Below are positions 11,201 to 21,649 of a stretch of DNA of 64,000 nucleotides, piece after piece. A model generated the notes under the pieces. It had not been told where the DNA came from. It was given only the letters and a program-made list of their open reading frames with translations, and did not search any database. The stretch spans positions 57,457,245 to 57,521,244 of the forward strand of contig CM037861.1 of NCBI GenBank assembly GCA_021292105.1, given 5' to 3'. Both the position numbers and the translations under genes were made by a program. This DNA is from Anadara kagoshimensis (lineage: Eukaryota > Mollusca > Bivalvia > Arcoida > Arcidae). Within the stretch, counting starts at the first letter, position 1. Each line of letters starts with the position of its first letter.

Positions 11201-14200
11201 ACTTAGAATTACAACATTCAACTTGTAGCTACAAGTTAAAAATGTTTACCATTTGTGATAACACCATTTACATTAGTATTAATTTCAAAGGCAAACCTTT
11301 TTTCTCATAAAATTGCAAAGATTGATTGATTGAATTGTGTTTTAAATCCCAGTCAAAAAATATTTCACTTATATCGAGATGTTACCTGCTATAGGTGAAG
11401 TGGCAGCAATTTTTACTTTTGCAGTGTGCTAAGGGGAATGAGCAGGGATGGTTCTCTAACAGGCAATGCCTGCCATGACAGAGGGAAATGGTTTTTAAGG
11501 TCTCTCCATAAGGACCCAATGATTTTCATTTCTAAATGCAAAGCTTATTTTCAAGTGCCAGCCTAGGTTTGAACACATGACCTTCCACATAGGAAGCTAG
11601 CACTCCACCAACTGTAGTGGTAACATTGCAAAGAAAATGCATTTTAAATTTTAGCAAAAGTATGGTTAAATCAAAATAAGTCAAATCTTGATCTTGAAAA
11701 AAATACCTATTCTTTTGACAGAAACCAGATTTAGGGATTTGTACATATGATTTGAAGGAATTCTTACCTAGGAATTGACTAAGCTTTAGACATTTCACTT
11801 GCTGAAGATTGGTGATATTGTCCAGGCACTCCAGTTTCCTCCACCATCCCTGAACTGACCACATTGATTTAAGTGAAAGAATGTTGAATTGGCCATAAAA
11901 CTCCATTAATTTTCTCTAGACACTCTGGGGTCCTCCACCATGCCAGAACTGACCACCTTGATATAAGTGAAACAATCTTGACTGGGAGTTAAACTCCACT
12001 CCACTAAGCTTTAGACAGACTTAACTCATAATATATTATCTAGGTTTCATACCAGTACAGTAAATCTTCTTGCAGAATAAGGCTGCTATAACACTTGTCA
12101 GACCAGTTCCTGATCCAAGGTCAAGGACAGTGGTGTCTTGTAGATGTGACCGAGTATGGATTAAGTAATCTGCCAGAATGAGAGCTCCTCTCCACACCTT
12201 CAAATTAAAATGTTATATATAAGAATAATTAGTTCCATAATGTTAAGAATTAAAAGAAAGAAATCCGCAACTGAAAAATGTGTATTTGATAAAAAACAAA
12301 CATACTAATCCATGTCCACATCACAATCTAGAAGATAAAAAGTAAAAAGTAAAAACTTTGAAACTGACAAGTTAGGTTCCACCATGGAAGTTAGGCCAGG
12401 TGCCCCAGAAGGGTTAAAGCACCTCCTGTTTAGCTAGCTACATCTGCCATGTATGTAATCAAAATTGAGTGAAAGGAACATGTAACCATGAGATGTCAAA
12501 TTTGCAATTAAGAACATGATACAATATAAATTAATGATGAAACATTTAAACAATATAAGAAATTACAAACTCATATAGAGATCATAGATTGCCAAATTCT
12601 TAACTTTGGACAGGTATTGGAATAAATGTCAAGAGGTGTTTCCTTTGGACAGGCATTGGAATAAATGTCAAGTGGTGTTTCCTTTGGACAGGCATTGGAA
12701 TAAATGTCAAGTGGTGTTTCCTTATCACTCCAGTTTCCCCCACAATCTAAGAACTGACTACCTCACTATAAATGGATCTAAGAACTGACCACCTCACTAT
12801 AAATCGATCTAAGAACTGACCACCTCACTATAAATGGATCTAAGAACTGACCACCTCACTATAAATCGATCTAAGAACTGACCACCTCACTATAAATCGA
12901 TCTAAGAACTGACCACCTCACTATAAATGGATCTAAGAACTGACCACCTCACTATAAATGGATCTAAGAACTGACCACCTCACTATAAATGGATCTAAGA
13001 ACTGACCACCTCATTATAAATGGATCTAAGGACTGACCACCTCACTATAAATGGAAGAATCTTGATTAGGGGAATAAAACAGCATTTGTAATTTGCAGGT
13101 TACCTTTATTTAGAGGTTTAACAATCTGAAAACATGTTTACTACATGTATCCATGTCCATTGTTTGGTATGTGGAAACCACTTACATTATTTAATCAAAA
13201 TTCAATAAAATGTAACTGATATAACTGACCTGTTCTCCAACATTCAGCAGTTCTGTGGCTAAACTGTGCTCTATAGAGGTTAAACAAAAATGTAATAAAA
13301 TGTTGAAATATTTATACTGCAGAAAAATTAAATATTTTAAAATATAAACATGTCCATCTTTTGTTGTTGGGGAATTTTTAAAAAAAATCTTTTGTGTTAT
13401 ATAATTCACAAAATGACAACCCTGTGTCTGGAATGTTGCAAAGTATTTTGTCACATCAGAAATTTTTCAGCTGTTTGTAAAGAGATAATTTTATTACCTC
13501 AAGGAACACAAGCTCCTACATTTTTTATTTGTTTCAAGTTTGTACTTGTGCACATTTATATCAGTCTTTGTAGTGTTTGTTAGTTTGTCTACAATGCAGT
13601 AGATAATGCTAAACTATGTTGTAGTGTAGACAAGCAAGACCTTTAATTTAAACATTTATTATGGACCAGTCGTTTATGTAAAGGGAACACTGGTATTTAT
13701 GTCGGCCTCACTTCCCTGGTGAAAGTTCATGTGTCTAACCTAACTTGTCAGTTCCAAAGTTTTTACTTTGCTCCTGGATTGTGATTCGGACATGGATTAG
13801 TATGTATGTTTTTGATCTTAACACTACCCATGTATTGGGTCAGGACCATCATATGACTGTTCTAATGGACAGGTCAATTGTGCTTCCCTATGTAATATTG
13901 TATAATTTGTGAATTATCTGATACCTATTGTTATTATGTAAATATCCTCATCAACTTTGTACTTTCTTGTCACCTCTAAGTCACCATCCTTATCAACTGG
14001 AGTTACTTCTAAGTCACCATCCTCATCAATAGGAGTTACATCTAACTCCTGTCTCTGCCTCTTCCTTGGAACTTGAACATCAGTATCAAAATCACCGTCC
14101 TCATCAACTGGAGTTACTTCTAACTCTTGCCTCTGTCTCTTCCTCAGAACTTCAACTTCAGAACCATCTTCTTTCTCTAGCAGTTTTCTTTTCACAGCCA

Positions 14201-16557
14201 GAGATGAATCATCTATAATGTTTCTATCAATCCTAATGGCTTCTTCCTTGGTTATTTCATGTTGTGATCTTAAATTGATATGTTCTTTTGATTTTTTCTT
14301 ACTACTTGATAGTCTAAATTGAAACCTAGAAACTGAGAAATATGTATCAATCAATTATCAATTTTTAACTTGTTTGAAAATTGTAAAAACAAAATTAAGA
14401 AGCAAAAAATCTTTGCTTACATGGCTAATGAATGTACCTAGTCATATAACAGGATAGAGAACTATGCAGGGAAAACTACTAATGTTTTAGGGGGTGAAAT
14501 CAGCCGGCTGCTGGCACTTAAGGAAACCACTATGTATGGCATAGGTTCTATACAATTTACAGGTGAGATGTCAGTTTATCATGTTACTTAACCAGTGTAG
14601 TGGCCTGAGTAGTTCCTTACTGTAAGTTACTGTACACGACACCACTGTAAGACTTCATCTTCTTAAGGTGCTTCTATTTGTGTTTCAGCTCAATTATTTT
14701 TCTTCTGATTGTGCACATAATTACTCATATTTCATTTGATTAGACAAAGTCTTACCAAAATATTTTTAAAAGACGCTGTGGTGACCTAATGGATAAGATG
14801 TCAGTCTACAAATCCAGGGTCTCTCATGGCTGTGAGTTCGAGCCCTGCTCAGAACACATGTGGGAAAGTGAATTTTCCTTGTCGTTGGCCTTTACTGGTT
14901 TACCTAAACCATGTCAGCTCTTAGTTTTCGGTACTCTAGAGTTGGTAGTCCAAATTTTTATCCTTAGTAGAGTATTTGCTTATAAATGCATGCTAATTAC
15001 ATGTATAGGCGTGGTAAGTTTTGACCCAGGTCAAAGTTTAATGAGTAGTGTGGTCCTTAAAAAGGGTTTACTGACAATTTCAACCATGTAAAAGTCCATC
15101 GGGGAAGGTATTTTTGTGTGATTTCTCTCAAAAATTGTGGTGGGGGTTGATTTTTAATTCTTCACACAGTTTCCATACATACATTCCATGCTATTCCTAA
15201 CATTCATCAACGACATGCCCGAAGTAACAGAATCTGATGTCCGACTGTTTGCTGACGACTCACTACTGTACAGGAAAATTAGATCTACCTCTGACACTGA
15301 TGTGCTCCAAAAAGATTTAACATCTCTAGAACACTGGGAGAATCAATGGCAGATGGAATTCAATCCTGAAAAGTGTACAGTTATCCATGTCACTAACAAA
15401 AGAAGACCAGCTATTACCAAGTACCAGCTCCATAATCATGTCTTGGGTGTAGAACACTGCAGCAAATACCTGGGAGTCACCATTAGTGAAGATCTACGAT
15501 GGGACAACCATATCAACGCCATCAAAAAAAAGCAAATCGGGCCCTTGGTTTCATCAAGCGGAATCTAAGAGATTGTAAACCAGCCATTAAATCCTCTGCC
15601 TACCAAGCCGTAGTTAGACCAACGCTTGAGTATGCTGCTTCCGTGTGGGACCCACATACACAAAAGAACATCCAGGCCATAGAACAAGTTCAACGACGAA
15701 CCGCTAGATTTGTCACCAACAACTACTCAGACTACACCCGAGGTAGTGTCACTAAGATGATAGAATAACTGAAATGGGATCCACTTCAACTCAGAAGATC
15801 CAAGAGCAGGCTTGCGATGCTATATAAGATCAAGCACGGCCTAGTGGACATTCCAGGAGACAAATATCTAATAGCAAGCGACAGTCGAACTAGAGGAGGA
15901 CACAGATACAGACAGCATCGTACCAACAAGGACTGTTACAGATACTCCTTCTTCCCCAGGACAATACAACAATGGAACAGACTCCCATCAGAGGTTGCAG
16001 CAGCTCCATCAGCAGCAGACTTCATGCTCTTACTGGATAGGCTACCAGTAGACCATCCTACATTCCACTAAACCTACAGCTGTTTCCTAATTTTAATTGT
16101 AAATAGTGCCTTATGAGGTTTTTAACCATCCATCTCATGCTTGAGTAAGTGTTACACTCCAGGAGGAGGCCTACTCAATAAACGGAAGAAGAAGAAGAAG
16201 AAGATTCGACATATCGATTATTGAGCTCTGGTCACACAAAACATAGGGTCACTTAAAATTAGATATATTCCAAATATTTTTTCTATACAACACAATAATA
16301 AAATAAACTTTATTTATATTCGATACAATTTAACAAACAACATGAGCTCTGTAGAGCTTTTACAATTGACTTACATAAATTACATAGCACACTTATTGGT
16401 TTAAATTTGTACTTTTTCTGTAGTGGGTCGGAAGCTCATTTCAATATTCTCATTCTATATATACCATACCTGATCGATTTGATTCGGGAAAAGTGTGATA
16501 CTTAGCATCTACATGTACATCTGACAAATACAAATCTGCTTCATCAGAAAGATCCAT
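8082..16557 (-). CDS. METTL22: METTL22-like protein-lysine methyltransferase, eight exons
   Basis: Exons in transcript order are 16557-16470, 14332-13925, 13270-13230, 12197-12053, 11158-11030, 9738-9664, 9186-9087 and 8262-8082. They join in frame to 388 codons plus stop; human METTL22 has about 404. The start ATG begins MDLSDEADLYLSDVH, matching the family's SDVHL-type N-terminus. The class I methyltransferase domain starts at about residue 180 with VWRGALILADY. The SAM-binding motif I is VLDLGSGTG (203-211), followed by REIDW and the post-I motif ADVVYDED (294-301) typical of the MTF16 lysine methyltransferases. The C-terminus (FVFTVTDLDIVTPAY onward) also follows the family. The known human enzyme methylates KIN17. 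The acidic, basic-patched N-terminal region suggests nuclear localisation (inference). All splice sites are GT-AG except a GC donor after exon 7. Divergent with the fucosidase gene. Confidence 0.93.
8325..8520 (-). pseudogene. Decayed tandem copy of METTL22 exon 8
   Basis: The blocks 8020-8320 and 8325-8520 are duplicates, sharing TTGCTA.GGTAA, ATAATAATTTTAAGACAT, the exon segment and the intron edge TGTCAT.ACTGAA. The extra copy carries a 5-bp insertion (TAAAT) after the ACAGACCT sequence, which shifts the frame, and lacks the 3' half of the exon. It lies between exon 7 and the real exon 8. Splicing to it would give a truncated C-terminus. Confidence 0.85.
8760..9012 (-). mobile_element. Degenerate SINE-like repeat in METTL22 intron 7
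   Basis: The right end reads on the minus strand as a tRNA-like head (GGTAGAGTGTCCAATGTAAG), with a degenerate box B (GGTTTCAAACCC) inside. The rest is unalignable by eye to the other SINE families here. Low-confidence assignment. Confidence 0.4.
9087..9186 (-). CDS. METTL22: METTL22 exon 7 with GC splice donor
   Basis: It encodes VYDEDITEAF through TLYVTLEKR. The exon ends in the first two bases of an Arg codon and is followed by GCAAGT rather than GT. The flanking context (AACG|GCAAGT) is otherwise a strong donor, and the frame runs cleanly into exon 8, which supports a GC-AG intron rather than a misplaced boundary. Confidence 0.88.
9345..9580 (+). mobile_element. tRNA-headed SINE in METTL22 intron 6
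   Basis: GCCTCAGTGGCTAAGTGGTC resembles box A and AGATTCGAATCCTACTT resembles box B. The body (TCCTAGTGTGAGAAAGTTTG, GATGGTGATTTTGGGATGG) recurs at about 17845-17955. A (GT) run of about 20 bp at 9559-9580 ends the copy. Confidence 0.65.
11330..11625 (-). mobile_element. SINE (family B) in METTL22 intron 4
   Basis: Shares CACTTATATCGAGATG, TATAGGTGAAGTGGCAGCAA and the antisense tRNA-like head (CACTCCACCAACTG) with the copies at 25845-26185 and 54045-54398. The tail ends in a GATTGATTGATTGAA run. Confidence 0.7.
11785..12008 (-). repeat. Two tandem SINE-tail fragments
   Basis: The block CTCCACCATCCCTGAACTGA followed by CCACATTGATTTAAGTGAAA occurs twice (about 11820-11905 and 11930-12000) with roughly 80% identity by eye. 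The same tail appears near 7115-7190. Confidence 0.55.
12293..12500 (-). mobile_element. 5'-truncated retroelement tail (family A), minus
   Basis: Starts with AAACATACTAATCCATGTCC (reverse of the family 3' end) and contains CACCTCCTGTTTAGCTAGCT. It lies in METTL22 intron 3 and carries a short internal AAAGTAAAAAGTAAAA duplication. Confidence 0.75.
12604..12720 (+). repeat. Three 39-bp tandem units
   Basis: The unit starts TTTGGACAGGCATTGGAATA and continues AATGTCAAGTGGTGTTTCC. Three consecutive copies give a spurious 60-codon ORF with repeated RHWNKCQVVFP. Confidence 0.93.
12749..13055 (+). repeat. 31-bp minisatellite, about 10 units, in METTL22 intron 3
   Basis: The unit is AAGAACTGACCACCTCACTA followed by TAAATGGATCT. 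Units alternate irregularly between ATGGAT and ATCGAT, so two sequence classes are interspersed. The unit resembles the SINE tail GAACTGACCACCTTGATATAA, which suggests the array grew from a SINE 3' end. Confidence 0.95.
13701..13816 (+). mobile_element. 5'-truncated retroelement tail (family A)
   Basis: Starts GGCCTCACTTCCCTGGTGAA and ends GGATTAGTATGTATGTTTTT then GAT. It lies in METTL22 intron 2. Confidence 0.75.
13925..14332 (-). CDS. METTL22: METTL22 exon 2, repeat-rich acidic/basic linker
   Basis: It encodes residues about 30-165. After a Lys/Arg-rich stretch (SSSKKKSKEH) it contains two PRKRQRQEL-like basic blocks and four copies of a VTPVDEDGD-like acidic block, ending DEDIYIITI before the EHSLATELL motif of exon 3. 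The human protein has a single comparable DEDGDLDV patch here, so the repeats look like a lineage-specific expansion. The RKRQRQ blocks could act as nuclear localisation signals (inference). The boundary phases (2 bases in, 1 base out) match exons 1 and 3. Confidence 0.88.
14774..14945 (+). mobile_element. tRNA-headed SINE in METTL22 intron 1
   Basis: TGACCTAATGGATAAGATGT resembles box A and GTGAGTTCGAGCCCTGCTC is a good box B, about 45 bp apart, as in tRNA-derived SINE heads. The downstream body does not match the other families here. The 100-codon ORF through it is spurious. Confidence 0.7.
15182..16076 (+). mobile_element. 5'-truncated Jockey-like LINE, reverse transcriptase C-terminal part
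   Basis: Translation gives the C-terminal half of a non-LTR reverse transcriptase. It begins in the palm with FINDMPE and LFADDSLLY (the FADD catalytic box), continues with W..QWQMEFN..KC and YLGVTI, then runs to RPTLEYAASVWDP and the ending NRLPSEV. The frame is broken once at the A-run near 15525-15533, consistent with one missing base, and once by TAA near 15765. It lacks everything upstream of the palm, so it is a dead insertion in METTL22 intron 1, antisense to that gene. The (GAA)n run at 16183-16203 is probably its 3' repeat tail. Confidence 0.9.
16183..16203 (+). repeat. (GAA)n tail of the LINE
   Basis: GGAAGAAGAAGAAGAAGAAG follows the LINE 3' UTR (CTCAATAAAC) directly, as the short 3' microsatellite typical of some non-LTR elements. 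Confidence 0.75.
16470..16557 (-). CDS. METTL22: METTL22 exon 1
   Basis: ATG at 16557-16555 opens MDLSDEADLYLSDVHVD. The SDVH motif is shared with vertebrate METTL22 N-termini. The exon ends TCA G before the donor GTATGG. The single leftover G pairs with TT of exon 2. Confidence 0.88.
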
Positions 16558-16703
16558 TTACTTGCCAGTACTTAACAACCGGAAGTGTTTACAGAAAACC
16601 GAAAGTAGAATTACGTCCCCTTGACCAGGTGCGCAGTAAAACGTTTTATATTGATTGTTTTGGTCTTGTGACTGAAATCATTGATACGTGAAAAAAGCAA
16701 ACA
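16558..16703. promoter_or_regulatory. Probable bidirectional METTL22/FUCA promoter
   Basis: Only 146 bp separate the two divergent start codons, so both transcription starts must lie in or very close to this stretch. It contains CCGGAAGT at 16579-16586, a consensus ETS/GABP-type site common in bidirectional housekeeping promoters, and an E-box-like CAGGTG near 16626. I see no TATA box clearly placed for either gene. Promoter function is inferred from position. Confidence 0.6.
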
Positions 16704-17056
16704 ATGGTTTATACTTGTAAAATGGCTACGTTTTTGGCATTAATCTCTTTATTAACACTTTCAAACGCAGTTAAATATGAGCCTAACTGGAAATCGTTAG
16801 ATTCTCGACCACTACCGGCATGGTATGACAACTCCAAAATTGGAATATTCCTTCACTGGGGTGTATTTTCAGTACCCGCTTTTAACGGTGCTTGGTTCTG
16901 GTTCTATTGGAGAACACAGAAAAAGAAGGCATTTGTTGATTTTATGGCAAAGAACTATCCTCCAGGTTTTACGTATGCAGACTTTGCCAAAAGTTTTAGA
17001 GCAGAGTTTTATAATCCGGATGTGTGGGCAGATATTTTCAGCGCATCAGGAGCAAA
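16704..17056 (+). CDS. FUCA1: Fucosidase exon 1 (signal peptide and first GH29 motif)
   Basis: Contains the signal peptide, the [14 protein letters not shown] motif and [11 protein letters not shown], and ends GCA AA before the donor GTTAGT. The split Lys codon is completed by the first base of exon 2. Confidence 0.92.
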
Positions 17057-20000
17057 GTTAGTATTTTTTAAAATTTTAGTTTACACTGTGAACATTTTGA
17101 TATATGATATACGAATCTGTCTGCCATGTGCAACATGCATGCATAGCACAGTATCAGGGTAAAAAATAGACCAAATTATTTCTGTCATCGCCTTTTCGTC
17201 GATGAAATAGGGAGACGTGGGTCTCAAGGTCAAAACTAAATATTTATGCATATGGGCAATAGATTTTTGAGCATCTTCATATATTACTGCAAATATAATT
17301 TTAAATTTTGTCTTCCCTCTTGCCAGAGACATAAAGTTAGTCACTCACTTTTCAAAGGTCATTGGTTTTCTCATGGCACTGGTTTCCGATCAATCTAGAT
17401 TAGCTTAATGTAAGTAAAAATTTCTTGACAGTGGCATAATATTTCATTACTCCACTAACAAAAGAACTTTACCTGCTCATTGCCCTGAGTGCACTGCAAA
17501 GGTAAAAATTTCTGCCACTTCACTTATAGCTGGTGACATCTGGGTATAAATGAAACATTTTTGACTGGGACATTAGACCCCGTTCAATCAATCTTTATAT
17601 TACAGATATGTGGTATTGGTGAGTAAGCACCATGAAGGTTTTACATTATGGCCATCTAAATACTCCTGGAATTGGAACGCAAAAGATGTGGGACCAAACA
17701 GAGATTTAGTGGGTATGTATTTATATATGTATGTAGTTTGATTACTCATACTCTATAAGTGAATCATTAATTATATGGCCTCTTTCTTTTTTGATCGCTA
17801 ATAGCTCTCCTGCACAAAATGCTAAGCAGTCTAAAGCACTGTTACAAATAACAAATCATGGGGCTGCTTACCGCCTAGGTTGGAACCACACTGATGCAGT
17901 TCCTAGTGTTAGAAAGTTCTTCAGTATGCTTGTTGAAGAGTGGTGGTTTTCTCTTAGTACAGTCCAACTTGCCTCAAAGGCCACCTCTGTATAAGGGCCA
18001 CATGCTTATAAAGGCCAGTAGCATTGTATACCAATTGTTCTTTATTCATATTATTTAAATCTGTATATAAAGGCCACCTGCCCATAAAGGCAACTTTTAC
18101 TGGTTCCCTTGGGTGGCTGTTATAGACAGGTTTGATTGTATTCTGATTTTCTCCACCATCAACTGATGGTTTTCAAATTGTGTTGCATTACTTGAGTTAT
18201 AATTGAACAAACAAACAATTGATATTTATATCAGTTACCGACCTAGAAATGCTATTTAAATTCCTCTAGATCTGTTATATAAAATAAAAACAAAAATGTT
18301 TTTATATGTAAACATTTAACCAATGCTCAATCTGGATGAGACCCTTGCATCATTGACCCCAAAATAAAAAACTTTGTCCCACAAAATTACTGTCTCTTGG
18401 TAAAAAAGTGACCTATGTTTGAGTTTAGTATAAATCCAGTTTTTCTTCTTTTTAATTAACAGTCAACCTGTCTTAAAGATCACCTCAATATAAGGCCCCA
18501 CCACTTTAAAAGGCGGGAAAACATAATCCCAAATGGCTCTTTATTCATATCATTTGAACCTCTATATAAAGGTCACTGAACCATAAAGACCACTTTCACT
18601 GGTTCCCTTAGACAACCTTTATAGACAGCTTTGACTGTATATTTTTTCTTTGACTTAATACTGATCTTTTAAATTAATTATTTTGACCCAATTTATGAAA
18701 ACAGGACCCCTGATTTTTCAGGGCTTGGTGCCAGAATGACCCCTCCAATTACATTTCTGAAAATTGAATACTTCTCAATATTTTCAGATTTTCCAAAGTA
18801 TGTGCACCTATAATAGAAAATAAAGAAATATTGACTTGGGGATTTGAATTAACGATTAGATCCATATTTGAAACTCGATGAAAATATACAGCTCACATTG
18901 ATATACGATAACAGACCAAGATATTTTAAAAGTGTTTATTTTTTATTTATAGGAGATCTGGCTACTGCTGTGAGGAAGAAATCATTACACTTTGGGATGT
19001 ATCATTCTTTGCTTGAGTTCTATAACCCATTGTACCTACAAGACAAAGCTAATGGTTTCAAAACACAGACTTTTGTTGAGGTATGCTTAATGAAGTGCAG
19101 TATGATGTAAATGCATCTATATTGCTTAGTTAAGTTTAACCCATTGGTATGTAACAAGAAAGGGAAAATGCAGTGGCCAAACCAGGACTTGGACCAGGAA
19201 CCTTCCCAATGCTAGTGGGACACTCTACCCACTGAGCTACCTGACCACCTATCGAGTCCGGCCTGCCACATTCCTCCCCCCCCCTTTTTTTTTTTTTTTG
19301 GTTCAAATCCCTTGAAACGTCCCCCTTGGACCAACCTGTTGGTCGGCCACTTCCCAGGGTGGGACGAGCCCACAAATGTAACCTATTCAATATTAGCAGT
19401 TCGATCTATCCACTGAGCTACCTGGCCACCTATTGAGTCCAGCCCGCCACAGGTATCCACATACAATCTCGAACAAATATTTAACCTGTATGTATGAAAA
19501 ACTTAAGAAACAGAAATTTTTGAAAATAAAAATGTCATTTGAACTAATTATTATAACCAATTTTTGTGTCATATATATTTTTTTGTCTTTGTTTTTGGTT
19601 TGTAAAATAATTGAAACAAAAAAAATAACCAAAAAATCTTTGGAAGACTAATTTTTATGGGTTGTAATTATTTTCATATTATATATGTATTTGTACTGAT
19701 AGATTTACTAATGTGTACCTGAAGTTTAATTTTTAAAGCAGACCCTAACAGCGGAATATAAAACATAGCACCATCTGTCAGCAAAATGTGCGTAAGTTTG
19801 CACACGGCACTGTACTTCACAGAAAGAAATCTAAGAATCCTCGATACTAGCGTTTGTTATACCCGTTAAAATAAAAAATAATTAAAATATTAACGTAAAT
19901 TCTATATAGAATCAATTAAATACACCTGCCATTTTGTTTTTTAATGAAATATTATAATTTTAAGGTCTTATCAATCAATTATTGTAAAAGACATCATAGG

Positions 20001-21615
20001 ACGCAAACTTCCGGGAATTTCCATTGTAACAGGCATCAATTTCTAATCCAATGAAATTCATCGATAACGTCACTTCCTATGGTAACCCTGAAAAAAAATG
20101 TGTTTGATGTTGAATCTGTATGCTGACAGAACTTGTAACATATTATTTTTTCAACCGAGAATGTTTAATTTAACAACTTTCGCTTTCAAAAAAATTAAAG
20201 CTCTTGATTGATTTATGGTTTTATAGAGTTTACTTGAAAAGTATGATAAATATGCATAATCAAACTTGTCCTAATGATGCAAATATAAAAACGTAAATAG
20301 TAACCGCCCAGCGGATAATGTCATTGTAGGGTTATTTCCTCCAGAAATTAGCGCTTTAATGTTCACCAATAAACTGTGGTTAAATCATTGAATAAATGGT
20401 TAATTATGTGTAGCACTGTTCGATTTTAAACATGTAGATGAATTCGGCAGCGTACATGTGTCGCGATCAAATGATAACTGCACCCCACATATTCCAGAAT
20501 TGCCGATACTGACTGGAGAAAAGTGGTTTTCATTCATTTAGGTATTTGTTTCACACATCTGATTGACTATATTTCGATTGGACCTGGTTACCAAACGATG
20601 TGTAATCGATCAAATAAATAAGAAATTAAAAGTTGTGTCTTATATGTAGCAGCAAGGTCAATTATCTGTACAATGTTGTACCAGGGTTTGAATCATTTAA
20701 AAGACTTGGGGTAGCAGTCAGTCTGAGTCAGCCAGAGCGGTTGGTAAGCAGCCACCCTAACTGCTAACGGTCGCCCGAATTAAAAAAATCCTTGTCTACA
20801 ATGAATGACATCCTCGGGAACAAAAAAATCACCAAAAATTGTTAAGGGTCATCTAAGTAGGAAAATTCAAGTGAAAACCATTTGGTTGAAAAACGTGAAA
20901 GAGGGGGTCAATTATGAAATTACCTACACAAGTGTGAAGGTTTATAAATAAAATTAAAACATGAATTGATAATTTAAGAATTTTAAAATATTTGTTGCAT
21001 TTTTATGGAAATTGTGCAAAAATACACGTTCTAAAGAAAAATAGTTTCATCTTGTGTAACGATTAATTTAAAAAGTGAAAAGATATTAATATATTCAACG
21101 CTGTAGAGCAGTGCATAGGGGCCAGAGTTTGTTAAAGAAATACGAGGTTTTTGAAAACTCGACTGTTGAAGTGTTCTACGATTTATTTTCCTTTAAAAAA
21201 TGCGTGTACCAGTAATTCATAAAAAATCTGGTGGTGATAACATCTGCTGCCGATAATGATGATGATGATGTGATATGGGGAGTTATGATGATGATGATGA
21301 TGAGTGATAATGATCGTGATGATGATGATGACGATGATGACGTCACCATGTTGATGATGATTTAACATGAGAAGTTATGATGATGATGGTGATGATGATC
21401 TGATGAAGATGATAATGATGGTGGTGATGATATCTGCTGCTGATGATGATGTAATATGAGAAGTTATGATGATGATGATGTGATATGAGGAGTTATGATG
21501 ATGATGATGATGATGATGATGGTGATGGTATCATGTTGGTGGTGGTGGTGACACGAGTTCTGTTGCTGTCGATGATGATGATGATGTCACAATGTTCATG
21601 ATGTGACATGAGGAG

Positions 21616-21649
<34 letters not shown>

